A DNA stretch of 5,737 bases from Acidobacteriaceae bacterium UBA1795. Its GTDB lineage: Bacteria > Acidobacteriota > Terriglobia > Terriglobales > Acidobacteriaceae. Within the stretch, counting starts at the first letter, position 1. Each line of letters starts with the position of its first letter. Shown one piece after another: positions 1 to 5,631 of this stretch. The stretch lies in NCBI GenBank assembly GCA_002314435.1, contig DCFV01000067.1, positions 10,739 through 16,475 of the forward strand, given 5' to 3'. Position numbers and translations under genes: made by a program. The notes under the pieces are model-generated. The model made no database searches, was not told the origin of the DNA, and saw only the letters and a list, made by a program, of their open reading frames with translations.

Positions 1-405
1 GCCATGAACACCGGCCACGAAGGTTCGATGACCACCATCCACGCAAATACGGCGCGCGATGCCCTGACCCGTCTCGAATCGATGGTGGCCATGAGCAACC
101 TGAGCCTGCCGGAGAAAACGGTGCGCCAGCAGATCGCCTCGGCTCTTACGATTGTCGTGCAGTGCACGCGTCTCAGCGACGGCTCACGCAAATGCGTCAG
201 CATCCACGAGATCACCGGCATGGAAGAGAACGTCATCAGCATGCAGGAGATCTTCTCGTTCCAGAAAAAAGGCATCGGGCCGAACGGAAAAGTGCTGGGC
301 GTGTTCAAGCCCAGCGGCATCCGGCCGCGCTTCCTCGAACAGTTACGTACTGCCGGCATCTTCTTGCCGCCGGCACTGTTCGAGCGCACAACTGAGGTCA
401 GTTAA
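1..405 (+). CDS. cpaF: CpaF/TadA-type Tad pilus secretion ATPase, C-terminal part (5' end outside window)
   Basis: Hexameric cytoplasmic ATPase of the type II/IV secretion (PulE/VirB11) superfamily that powers Tad/Flp pilus assembly with TadB and TadC. Only the last 134 codons are present; the reading frame is open from base 1, so the ATG at 4 is internal, and Walker A and B lie upstream. Near the fragment start is the family's His-box region, [14 protein letters not shown] followed by RDALTRLE, typical of CpaF. Next come the conserved [14 protein letters not shown] stretch, the DGSRK turn, [16 protein letters not shown], and the ending [10 protein letters not shown]...GIFLPPALF, all normal for CpaF C-termini. 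The stop TAA is at 403-405, and tadB begins 17 bases later, so the two are surely cotranscribed. I see no frameshift. A plain PilB or VirB11 ATPase is less likely given the neighbours and the GMEGDVI-like segment. Confidence 0.95.
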   Translation, partial: AMNTGHEGSMTTIHANTARDALTRLESMVAMSNLSLPEKTVRQQIASALTIVVQCTRLSDGSRKCVSIHEITGMEENVISMQEIFSFQKKGIGPNGKVLGVFKPSGIRPRFLEQLRTAGIFLPPALFERTTEVS

Positions 406-406
406 A

Positions 407-414
407 AGGGGAGG
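407..414 (+). promoter_or_regulatory. Ribosome binding site of tadB
   Basis: The sequence AGGGGAGG lies 8 bases before the ATG at 423. It supports that start over the in-frame internal methionines. Confidence 0.75.
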
Positions 415-422
415 TCGAGGCA

Positions 423-1400
423 ATGGTCACAATTGCACTCATTGCTTTTGTCGCCGTCTTTATCGTGGTCGCGTTACTGGTTGCGGCCACCGGCATGGGT
501 GGGTCCAAACAGGACAAGGCTATGCTGGCCCGCCTGGACTCGGCTCTGGCCACCAGCAGGGTCACCACGGAAATGGCTGACCTGCTGGTCGACGTGCGCA
601 AGAACGAAACGCTGAGCACCATCCCCTGGATGGACCGCTTGCTGCGCAACATGGAGGTCACGCCGCGCCTGCGCCGGATCCTGTACCAGGCAAATCTGAA
701 GTGGACGGTGGGCCATCTGATCCTGATGTGCCTGGCCGCCTTCTTTGTTGGCGGCTATCTGGTGTACTGGCGCACAGGAGCACTGCTCTTCGGCGTCCTC
801 ATCGGACTGGTAACGGGATTTGCACCCCTTGGCTTTGTCCTGTTCAAGCGCAAGCAGCGGCTGGCCAAGTTCGAGGAAGGGCTGCCGGAAGCGCTGGACC
901 TGATTTGCAGCGCGCTGCGTGTGGGCCACAGTCTCAACTCGGCTCTCGGCCTGGTCACGCGCGAGTGTGCCGACCCCGTGGGACCGGAGTTCAAAGTCTG
1001 CTTCGATGAACAGAACTATGGCCTGGAACTCAAGACCGCGCTCGAGAACATGACCACGCGCATGCCCGTGCAGGACCTGCGCATCGTCGTGACCGGCATC
1101 CTGATCCAGAAGGAAAGCGGCGGCAACCTGGCTGAAGTTCTGGAAAAGACATCCGAGGTCATCCGCGAACGCTTCCGGCTCAAGCGCCAGGTGCTGACCC
1201 ACACCGCACAGGGCAGGCTCACTGGCATGATCCTCACCCTGCTGCCGGCGGTTCTGGGTTGCGCGCTCTACTTCATCAACCCGAAGATGATGAGCCTGCT
1301 GTGGACCAAGGAAATCGGCATTGATCTGCTGTATGCCGCAGGCGGTCTTACCGTGATCGGCGGACTGATTATTCGCAAGATTGTAAACATGGATGTATAG
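423..1400 (+). CDS. tadB: TadB, inner-membrane platform protein of the Tad pilus
   Basis: Polytopic membrane protein with a type II secretion F (GspF/PilC-like) domain. With TadC it forms the inner-membrane platform on which the CpaF ATPase acts. The 325 residues are the usual family length. There is an N-terminal membrane segment (about 3-23), a cytoplasmic stretch with the RLRRILYQANLKW element (82-94), a membrane pair (about 97-116 and 119-141), then the T2SSF domain. That domain opens with the signature FEEGLPEALDLICSALRVGHSLNSAL (150-175, quoted in spirit: F-E-x-x-LPEALD...LRxGHSL). It ends with KESGGNLAEVLE, a membrane segment near 266-286 and a last one near 301-320. The tail GLIIRKIVNMDV is typical of TadB. 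It lies between cpaF (17-base gap) and tadC (9-base gap), a standard tad operon order. No oddities seen. Confidence 0.95.
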   Translation: MVTIALIAFVAVFIVVALLVAATGMGGSKQDKAMLARLDSALATSRVTTEMADLLVDVRKNETLSTIPWMDRLLRNMEVTPRLRRILYQANLKWTVGHLILMCLAAFFVGGYLVYWRTGALLFGVLIGLVTGFAPLGFVLFKRKQRLAKFEEGLPEALDLICSALRVGHSLNSALGLVTRECADPVGPEFKVCFDEQNYGLELKTALENMTTRMPVQDLRIVVTGILIQKESGGNLAEVLEKTSEVIRERFRLKRQVLTHTAQGRLTGMILTLLPAVLGCALYFINPKMMSLLWTKEIGIDLLYAAGGLTVIGGLIIRKIVNMDV

Positions 1401-1409
1401 AGAGGCTTT

Positions 1410-2321
1410 ATGGGCGTAGCTGTTGCGGCATTTTTCGCTATCTTCCTGCTGATCGCCAGCGCGGGTCTGCTGATCTTCTACCGCGAGACGATTCAGGCGC
1501 GTATTACCGCCGCGATCAATCCGCAGGTCAAGCAGCAGAAGAACCTCAAGACCACCCTGATAGACACCCGCGAGGTGCTTGAAGGCGTCGTTGAGCGCTT
1601 TGAGAAGGTCGTCCCCAAGAGCGAAGCTGAACAATCTGTTGTCAAGGAACGCCTGGTCCGTGCAGGCTTCCGCGAAGATTCTGCAGTCAAGACTTTTTAC
1701 GGCGTCAAGTTCATGATGCCTGTCCTGCTTGCCGGAGCGGTGCTCATTTCAGGCATCGGAGGTCGCAGCTTCTTCCTGATCATCGCCTGCCTGGGCGTGG
1801 GCTTCCTAGGACCAGACTTTATCCTCGGAAAGATGATTTCCGATCGCCAGGCAAAGATCCGGCGTGGCTTGCCCGACGTACTCGACATGCTGGTGATTTG
1901 CGTCGAGGCCGGACTCAGCCTGGACCAGGCCACCGCCCGCACTGCCGAAGAGTTGAGAAATGCCCAGCCGGTTTTGAGCGACGAACTCGGCGTGGTTGCC
2001 TTGGAACAGCGCGCCGGCAGCGTTCGCTCGGACGCCTGGAAGCACCTGGCCGACCGGACCGGCGTGGACGTGGTGCGCAACCTCGTGTCGATGTTGATTC
2101 AGTCGGAGCAATTTGGCACCAGTGTGGCCAAGACGCTTCGCGTACATTCGGATACGCTGAGGACCAAGCGTATCCAGGAGGTCGAAGAGAAGGCGGCCAA
2201 GCTTTCAGTGAAGCTGCTGTTTCCGCTGGTTTTCTTTATCTTTCCGTCGCTGTTCGTCGTGGTCCTGGGCCCTGCTGTGATCATGATGATGGATTCGTTC
2301 AAGACGATGTTCGGCCACTAA
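1410..2321 (+). CDS. tadC: TadC, inner-membrane platform protein of the Tad pilus
   Basis: Second GspF-like platform protein of the Tad system, paralogous to TadB and thought to pair with it in the inner membrane. It has 303 residues, a normal length. There is an N-terminal membrane segment (about 4-24), then a charged cytoplasmic region (25-95) with the VKERLVRAGFRED motif (78-90) common in TadC. A membrane pair follows (about 101-138, including FLGPDFIL), then the T2SSF domain starting RRGLPDVLDMLVICVEAGLS (151-170). Next are a helical region with EQFGTSVAKTLRVHSD (233-248) and RTKRIQEVEEKAAKLSVKLLFP (from 251), and a C-terminal membrane segment (about 269-292) ending FKTMFGH. The start follows AGAGAGG (within 1399-1405) closely. 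Translational coupling with tadB is likely because only 9 bases separate them. The first microprotein gene starts 19 bases after its stop. Confidence 0.95.
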   Translation: MGVAVAAFFAIFLLIASAGLLIFYRETIQARITAAINPQVKQQKNLKTTLIDTREVLEGVVERFEKVVPKSEAEQSVVKERLVRAGFREDSAVKTFYGVKFMMPVLLAGAVLISGIGGRSFFLIIACLGVGFLGPDFILGKMISDRQAKIRRGLPDVLDMLVICVEAGLSLDQATARTAEELRNAQPVLSDELGVVALEQRAGSVRSDAWKHLADRTGVDVVRNLVSMLIQSEQFGTSVAKTLRVHSDTLRTKRIQEVEEKAAKLSVKLLFPLVFFIFPSLFVVVLGPAVIMMMDSFKTMFGH

Positions 2322-2340
2322 TTTTTGAAGGGAGAGTCGC

Positions 2341-2436
2341 ATGGAAGGCACCTCGCTGATCCGGATCGTAGCCGGAGTTTTGTTCGTCATCGTGCTGGTC
2401 ATTCTCATTCAGCGCCGCCGCACGCGGGTGAAATAG
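2341..2436 (+). CDS. 31-residue single-pass membrane microprotein, copy 1
   Basis: Too short for most gene callers. It starts MEGTSLIRIVAGVLFV and ends QRRRTRVK, with a hydrophobic segment at about residues 7-23 and a cluster of arginines and lysine at 24-31. The positive-inside rule suggests the C-terminus is cytoplasmic and the N-terminus outside. An AAGGGAGAG ribosome binding site (2328-2336) precedes the ATG, and the gap to tadC is only 19 bases, so it probably belongs to the tad transcript. Two near-identical copies follow. Against copy 2 there are 12 synonymous codon changes but only two replacements, both conservative (E2D, I21V), which shows selection on the protein. I do not recognise a named family. 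It lacks the Flp pilin cleavage motif with Glu at +5, so it is not a pilin. A small helper of the Tad platform is possible from position alone. Confidence 0.8.
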   Translation: MEGTSLIRIVAGVLFVIVLVILIQRRRTRVK

Positions 2437-2522
2437 ATCGTTCCAGCTTCGCGGCTTGCGTGAGTATGCGCTCAGCGGGCCTGTAGCCAAGTTCAATCTC
2501 AACCGAGGAAAGGGGTTTCTCT

Positions 2523-2618
2523 ATGGATGGAACGTCGCTAATTCGAATTGTTGCCGGAGTTTTGTTCGTCATCGTGCTGGTCGTTCTGATTCAGCGCCGG
2601 CGCACACGGGTCAAGTAA
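2523..2618 (+). CDS. 31-residue single-pass membrane microprotein, copy 2
   Basis: Second member of the tandem family, same length and layout: MDGTSLIRI, then a hydrophobic helix with AGVLFVIVLV, then the basic tail QRRRTRVK. It matches copy 1 at 29 of 31 residues and copy 3 at 26 of 31. Its own ribosome binding site, GAGGAAAGGGG (about 2505-2515), sits in an 86-base spacer after copy 1, so it is a separately initiated gene and not a pseudogene remnant. Bases 2553-2582 (codons 11-20) are identical to the same codons of copy 1, although the flanking codons carry many silent differences. A longer overlapping ORF in another frame (2456-2875) covers this copy and copy 3. It is a shadow: its two repeat units diverge heavily in that frame. 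Function unknown. Confidence 0.8.
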   Translation: MDGTSLIRIVAGVLFVIVLVVLIQRRRTRVK

Positions 2619-2633
2619 CGGTCCGGTCTGTAA

Positions 2634-2653
2634 GCGAGGCCTCGCGGCGCGAG
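2634..2653 (+). other. GC-rich palindrome / small hairpin between microgenes 2 and 3
   Basis: GCGAGGCCTCGC (2634-2645) is a perfect 12-base palindrome. Its right half can instead form a hairpin, CTCGC-GGC-GCGAG (2641-2653). It has no following T run, so it is not a standard intrinsic terminator. It could slow decay or partly attenuate the transcript between copies 2 and 3, but a chance palindrome in GC-rich DNA cannot be excluded. Confidence 0.3.
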
Positions 2654-2714
2654 CCAGTTTCGCGTCGTATTACTAGTCAGCTTCAACCTCTGCAGAAAAA
2701 GGGAGATTTTTATC

Positions 2715-2810
2715 ATGGATGGAAATACACTGGTTCGCATCGTTGCCGGCGTTTTGTTCGTTGTTGTGCTTGTGATCTTGATTCAGCGCCGCCGTACCCG
2801 CGTGAAGTAG
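2715..2810 (+). CDS. 31-residue single-pass membrane microprotein, copy 3
   Basis: Third and most diverged member: MDGNTLVRIVAGVLFVVVLV, then ILI and the same basic end QRRRTRVK. Relative to copy 1 the changes are E2D, T4N, S5T, I7V and I17V, all conservative, while many third positions differ. The hydrophobic core, the RIVAGVLFV stretch and the whole basic tail are kept in all three copies, so these are probably the functional parts. A ribosome binding site AAAAAGGGAG (2695-2704) precedes the start by about 10 bases, within a 96-base spacer. It is followed by a 210-base gap containing a 9-bp hairpin, so it may be the last gene of this transcript. Function unknown; membrane topology is inferred only from hydrophobicity and charge. 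Confidence 0.8.
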   Translation: MDGNTLVRIVAGVLFVVVLVILIQRRRTRVK

Positions 2811-2884
2811 AGGCAAACGCGGCACAGATTTTGGAAGAAACCCGCGCACCTCGCATTCGGCGAGCCGCACGATGAAAATGGCTC

Positions 2885-2909
2885 CGTCCGGAGGATTGCT
2901 CTCCGGACG
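2885..2909 (+). terminator. 9-bp hairpin after the third microgene, possible terminator or RNA-stabilising stem
   Basis: CGTCCGGAG (2885-2893) pairs perfectly with CTCCGGACG (2901-2909) around a 7-base loop GATTGCT. It lies 75 bases after the stop of microgene 3 and 111 bases before the PilZ gene. No T tract follows, so it does not match a canonical Rho-independent terminator. It may be a terminator of weaker type, a 3' end stabiliser, or a DNA-binding inverted repeat. The rest of 2811-3020 shows no supportable gene. Confidence 0.4.
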
Positions 2910-3020
2910 CGATGCCGGTCCTTCCCTCGCTCGCAAGGCCCGGGATGGAACGAGCGGTGCCTGAAGCGAGATGCCCGGCACATACCTTGCGACCTGGCTG
3001 TATTCAGGACGGGGTGAAGG

Positions 3021-4013
3021 ATGACGGAAGCAGCCAAATACTGCGTGTATAACCAGACGCGCGAGAGCTTCCTTAGCCTTGGGGTGACCGCAGCGGACCC
3101 CGCGCCGGAACTGCTGCGCGGCGTTTGGCAGCAACTCGCGAACCGGGCCGACGTTGGCCTCTGGATCAAGTCGATGCAGAATCTGGATCCGTCCTTTGAC
3201 CAGATTTCTGTCGATCTGGTCCTGCTTGATCCCGACTACCGCGTGGTAGACGTGGTCGAGGCACAGACTTCTCTTGCGGGCCGACTACAGGGACGGGTTT
3301 CCGCAAGCATCGTGGCGCTCCCTCCGCATACCATTGACTCCTCGCAGACTCAACCAGGCGATCAACTGGTCATCTGCGAGGCTACTGAGATGGAAAGCTG
3401 GCTGGAGCGAATTTCCAACGCAATTTTCCCGCCCGGCGCTAGTTCTGCGCTATGCTCGAATGAAACCACACAAGTAGGCAGTGTCATCGGGCAGAGTCCA
3501 ACGCTGAATCGGGAGGAGGAGACGCTAACCGTGCTTCAAGGGTCAAACGCGATGAACAACCTAGAGCCAACAATGGGAAAGCCCAACACGTTCACGACCT
3601 GGCTCAAGAACTGGCTGTCGTCAGACCGGCGCAGATCGCACCGGCAGCCCTTGCCTGGCTTGGTGGCGTACTACTGGACTGGCAGCGCGCCCCGCGCCTA
3701 CCAGATCGCAGACATCAGTTCCACGGGATTCTACCTGCTCACTGAAGAGCGCTGGTATCCGGGAACCATCGTACTGATGACTCTACAGCGAACCGACAGC
3801 GACGGACAAAACCTGGATGATTCAATAGCCGTACAGTCGCTGGTTGTGCGATGGGGCAGTGACGGGCTAGGCTTGGCGTTCGTGCTGACGCGTTCATTAG
3901 ACGGAGACGCCGACCTGCTGAGGCAGCACGGTGCTGACAAGAAAACTCTCGAGCGCTTTCTCTCGCGTTTGAAGCAGACACCGCGCGAACTGCAGTCCAT
4001 TCACCGCTACTAG
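3021..4013 (+). CDS. DUF192-like / PilZ two-domain protein, probable c-di-GMP receptor
   Basis: 330 residues with no signal peptide or membrane segment, so probably cytoplasmic. The C-terminal part is a PilZ domain (about 200-290). It has the RxxxR motif at R204-R208 (RRRSHR) and the D/NxSxxG motif at D231-G236 (DISSTG), the residues that bind c-di-GMP in this family. The N-terminal part (about 5-120) resembles DUF192 (PF02643): VGLWIKSMQNLD, then SVDLVLLDPDYRVVDVVE (63-80), then ALPPHTI and PGDQLVI (112-118) match that fold's WMKN...L/IDLLFID...VV and GD elements. This assignment is divergent and less certain. A polar linker (about 122-198) joins them. The start follows GGGG with a 6-base spacer. 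It sits 210 bases after the tad-linked microgenes, which suggests c-di-GMP control of pilus function, but no direct link is shown. Confidence 0.85.
   Translation: MTEAAKYCVYNQTRESFLSLGVTAADPAPELLRGVWQQLANRADVGLWIKSMQNLDPSFDQISVDLVLLDPDYRVVDVVEAQTSLAGRLQGRVSASIVALPPHTIDSSQTQPGDQLVICEATEMESWLERISNAIFPPGASSALCSNETTQVGSVIGQSPTLNREEETLTVLQGSNAMNNLEPTMGKPNTFTTWLKNWLSSDRRRSHRQPLPGLVAYYWTGSAPRAYQIADISSTGFYLLTEERWYPGTIVLMTLQRTDSDGQNLDDSIAVQSLVVRWGSDGLGLAFVLTRSLDGDADLLRQHGADKKTLERFLSRLKQTPRELQSIHRY
3511..3533 (+). promoter_or_regulatory. Internal Shine-Dalgarno and in-frame GTG within the DUF192-PilZ gene
   Basis: GGGAGGAGGAG (3511-3521) contains a perfect AGGAGG and is followed after 9 bases by an in-frame GTG at 3531 (Val171). 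This falls in the linker just ahead of the PilZ domain. Starting there would give a 160-residue protein holding only PilZ (3531-4013). A second in-frame ATG is at 3552 (Met178). The motif also encodes Glu165-167, so it may be a by-product of GAG codons. Confidence 0.4.
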
Positions 4014-4018
4014 CCACT

Positions 4019-4039
4019 AGAGCGCGTGGCAGCGCGTCT
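4019..4039. terminator. Short hairpin between the convergent PilZ and TonB-like genes
   Basis: AGA-G-CGCG, loop TGGCAG, CGCG-TCT can form a 7-bp stem with one bulged G, filling most of the 30-base gap between the two convergent stops (4013 and 4044). It could act in both directions, but there is no T run on either strand, so a terminator role is only a guess from position. Confidence 0.25.
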
Positions 4040-4043
4040 GCAA

Positions 4044-5522
4044 TCAATCCGGAATCTCTGGGATGATCAACAGAACTTCCACCTTTGCGGCTTTGCCGTT
4101 GTGCTTCGCCGGCCTGAATTTCCACAGGTCGAGTGCAGCCAGCAGCCCCTCCGCGCCGTGATATCTCGGCGGAAGCACCACCGACATCTCCTCAAAGCGC
4201 CCAGTCGCATTGATAAAACCATGGATCATCAGGGCGTCGGCGTTCACTTTGGCCATGGCCTCCGTTGGCCGAACAAGATAGAACGGCCACGGCGCTTCTA
4301 CGTGATTAATTCCGCCAACTGAGCCTGCATCCACGTTGGCCGGCAGTGCGTACTGCAGGACCCAGTTGTGGGCCAGGCCAACATTCAAGTAGACCGAATA
4401 GATCAGCCGCGCGCCCCACAATGTGGCTGTCTCTGGAAACTCGTCCGACATAGCCGAGCCCACTACGACCACACCGTACTGGCCATTCGGCGGCAGGTTG
4501 ATGCGCGCATACGAGGGCTCGCTTCCCTGCCCCGCGCCGCCCGGACCGCCACCTGCTCCGGATTTGTTCTTGCCGTTGCCCGCACCGCTCCCCTTGCCTG
4601 AACTACCGCCACCACCGGCGACGGTTCCACGCGGGTTGCCGGCTATGCCTGCCGTATTACCTCCACCCGTGCCCTTGCTCTGCGGCGATCCGGTAAGCTC
4701 GCCCTGGCCTGTGCCGGTTCCGTTCTGTTGCGCATTGCCAGTCTTGCCCGTGCCCATGGCGCCATTCGCATTGCCCGCGGCTGTCTGGTTCAGCGCCGGC
4801 ACCATCAGTTTTCCCTGCACCAGGCGAGTCTCGGCAATCGACATGACCGCGCCGGAGGCGGACTCCACCGGAATGTCGGCCGTCGTGTGCGGAATCCGTT
4901 GCGCCAGATCCGGCCCGCGGACTTCAATCGGCGTGCTTGAACTCGGCATCGGCATGGGCTGATTGGTTGTGAAGGGCGTGGGCGTGATTGGAACGTCCGA
5001 GACATTCATCTGCTGCGTGGGCCGAGTCAGCAGCGGCTTGGCGTTTACGTGCGCCATCTTTTCGGGCGGCGGCACGGTCAGCAGCTTCACGTTCGGCTTC
5101 GATGCCGACCACAACAACAGCGACGGCAGCGGCGTGTGCTTCAACTCAATCGGCTTCATAGGCACATCCGGCTGCACCACGGTGTGATCTGCCAGATGCA
5201 GCTTGGGCACCTGGCGCAAGCTCGCGGCAGCTGCAGCCGCAGCGCTGTGAGCGGCTGCGTTGGGCGCCGCACCACTCTGACTCGGATACATTCCCGCGGG
5301 AGCGCTTTGCGGACGATCCAGCTCCGAACTCGTGAGGTCAACCTCGCGCAGTGTGTACCGTTCAGCCGCATCCTTCATATTGATGCGCGGAGCAAAAATG
5401 AATCCGTAGAGGATCAAGCCGGCCACACACACGTGCACCACGGCCGACACCACAAAGGAGTATGGCTTCTCGTGGCTGACCTGTGGCCGCTCAAACAGTG
5501 AAATCGGACGAGTCTGCCCCAT
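4044..5522 (-). CDS. TonB-like energy transducer with Gly-rich periplasmic spacer
   Basis: 492-residue inner-membrane-anchored periplasmic protein, expected to couple an ExbB/ExbD-type motor to outer-membrane TonB-dependent transporters. A short basic/polar N-terminus is followed by one membrane segment (about 22-44) carrying SAVVH (S26xxxH30), matching the SxxxH motif of the E. coli TonB helix. Next is a long Ala/Pro-rich region with an Ala run (89-100) and PITPTP / QPMPMPSSS (178-196). A Gly/Asn/Ser low-complexity spacer (about 246-334) follows, then a globular part with NGQYGVVVVGSAM and ARLIYSVYLNVGL. The C-terminal TonB-type unit (434-489) contains HGFINATGRFEEMSVV and LWKFRPAKHNGKAAKVEV. 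At 492 residues it is about twice E. coli TonB. The ATG is preceded by AGGAGAGGAAG (reverse strand of 5533-5543) with a 10-base spacer. No exbB or exbD is in view. A TonB-family protein with another role remains possible. Confidence 0.85.
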   Translation of the reverse strand: MGQTRPISLFERPQVSHEKPYSFVVSAVVHVCVAGLILYGFIFAPRINMKDAAERYTLREVDLTSSELDRPQSAPAGMYPSQSGAAPNAAAHSAAAAAAASLRQVPKLHLADHTVVQPDVPMKPIELKHTPLPSLLLWSASKPNVKLLTVPPPEKMAHVNAKPLLTRPTQQMNVSDVPITPTPFTTNQPMPMPSSSTPIEVRGPDLAQRIPHTTADIPVESASGAVMSIAETRLVQGKLMVPALNQTAAGNANGAMGTGKTGNAQQNGTGTGQGELTGSPQSKGTGGGNTAGIAGNPRGTVAGGGGSSGKGSGAGNGKNKSGAGGGPGGAGQGSEPSYARINLPPNGQYGVVVVGSAMSDEFPETATLWGARLIYSVYLNVGLAHNWVLQYALPANVDAGSVGGINHVEAPWPFYLVRPTEAMAKVNADALMIHGFINATGRFEEMSVVLPPRYHGAEGLLAALDLWKFRPAKHNGKAAKVEVLLIIPEIPD

Positions 5523-5532
5523 GGGGGATTGG

Positions 5533-5543
5533 CTTCCTCTCCT
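5533..5543 (-). promoter_or_regulatory. Ribosome binding site of the TonB-like gene
   Basis: On the minus strand the sequence reads AGGAGAGGAAG, ending 10 bases before the ATG at 5522-5520. It fixes the start of the TonB-like gene. Confidence 0.65.
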
Positions 5544-5554
5544 GCGTTTGATCC

Positions 5555-5572
5555 TACTCTACACGCAGAGTA
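5555..5572. promoter_or_regulatory. Inverted repeat upstream of the TonB-like gene
   Basis: TACTCT (5555-5560) and AGAGTA (5567-5572) are perfect inverted arms around ACACGC. They lie 33-50 bases before the start codon, a place suited to an operator or a 5'-leader hairpin. I could not identify convincing -35/-10 elements around it. Confidence 0.35.
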
Positions 5573-5631
5573 CCGGGGAATGGCCACATCAACGAGACCC
5601 ACAACGTGACCTTTGATTGATCAGTACCGGG
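5569..5631. repeat. Spaced 9-base direct repeat AGTACCGGG upstream of the TonB-like gene
   Basis: AGTACCGGG occurs at 5569-5577 and again at 5623-5631, 54 bases apart, close to five helical turns. The first copy overlaps the inverted repeat at 5555-5572. This could be a pair of regulator sites on one DNA face. Chance is possible for a 9-mer in this composition. The remaining sequence to 5737 shows no gene I can support. Confidence 0.3.

Larger units (their letters stand above)
2341..2810 (+). repeat. Tandem triplication of a 96-base microgene
   Basis: Three 96-base coding units start at 2341, 2523 and 2715, periods of 182 and 192 bases. The coding units are clearly homologous, but the spacers (2437-2522 and 2619-2714) share little beyond a purine-rich ribosome binding site and a short CAATCTCAACC / CTTCAACCTC similarity upstream of it. 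The duplication is therefore old or the spacers evolve freely. Copies 1 and 2 are the closer pair. Confidence 0.85.

Noticed and set aside
474..1634. A 386-codon open frame on the minus strand opposite tadB and the start of tadC
   Set aside because: It lies antisense to two clearly recognised genes, has a Gln/His/Asp-rich composition typical of GC-rich antisense frames, and shows no known domain.
2341..2810. CRISPR-like or Flp-pilin interpretation of the three repeats
   Set aside because: The repeat units are 96 bases long with coding-type silent changes and uneven spacers, so this is not CRISPR. The peptides lack a prepilin peptidase site and the Glu at +5, so they are not Flp pilins.
2871..2963. 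Small plus-strand ORF starting ATGAAAATG between the microgenes and the PilZ gene
   Set aside because: No clear ribosome binding site, it runs through the 9-bp hairpin, and it has no similarity to the microproteins, so chance is the simplest reading.
4423..4962. A 179-codon plus-strand ORF with proline-rich sequence
   Set aside because: It is the antisense image of the Gly-rich spacer of the TonB-like gene (GGN codons read as NCC proline).
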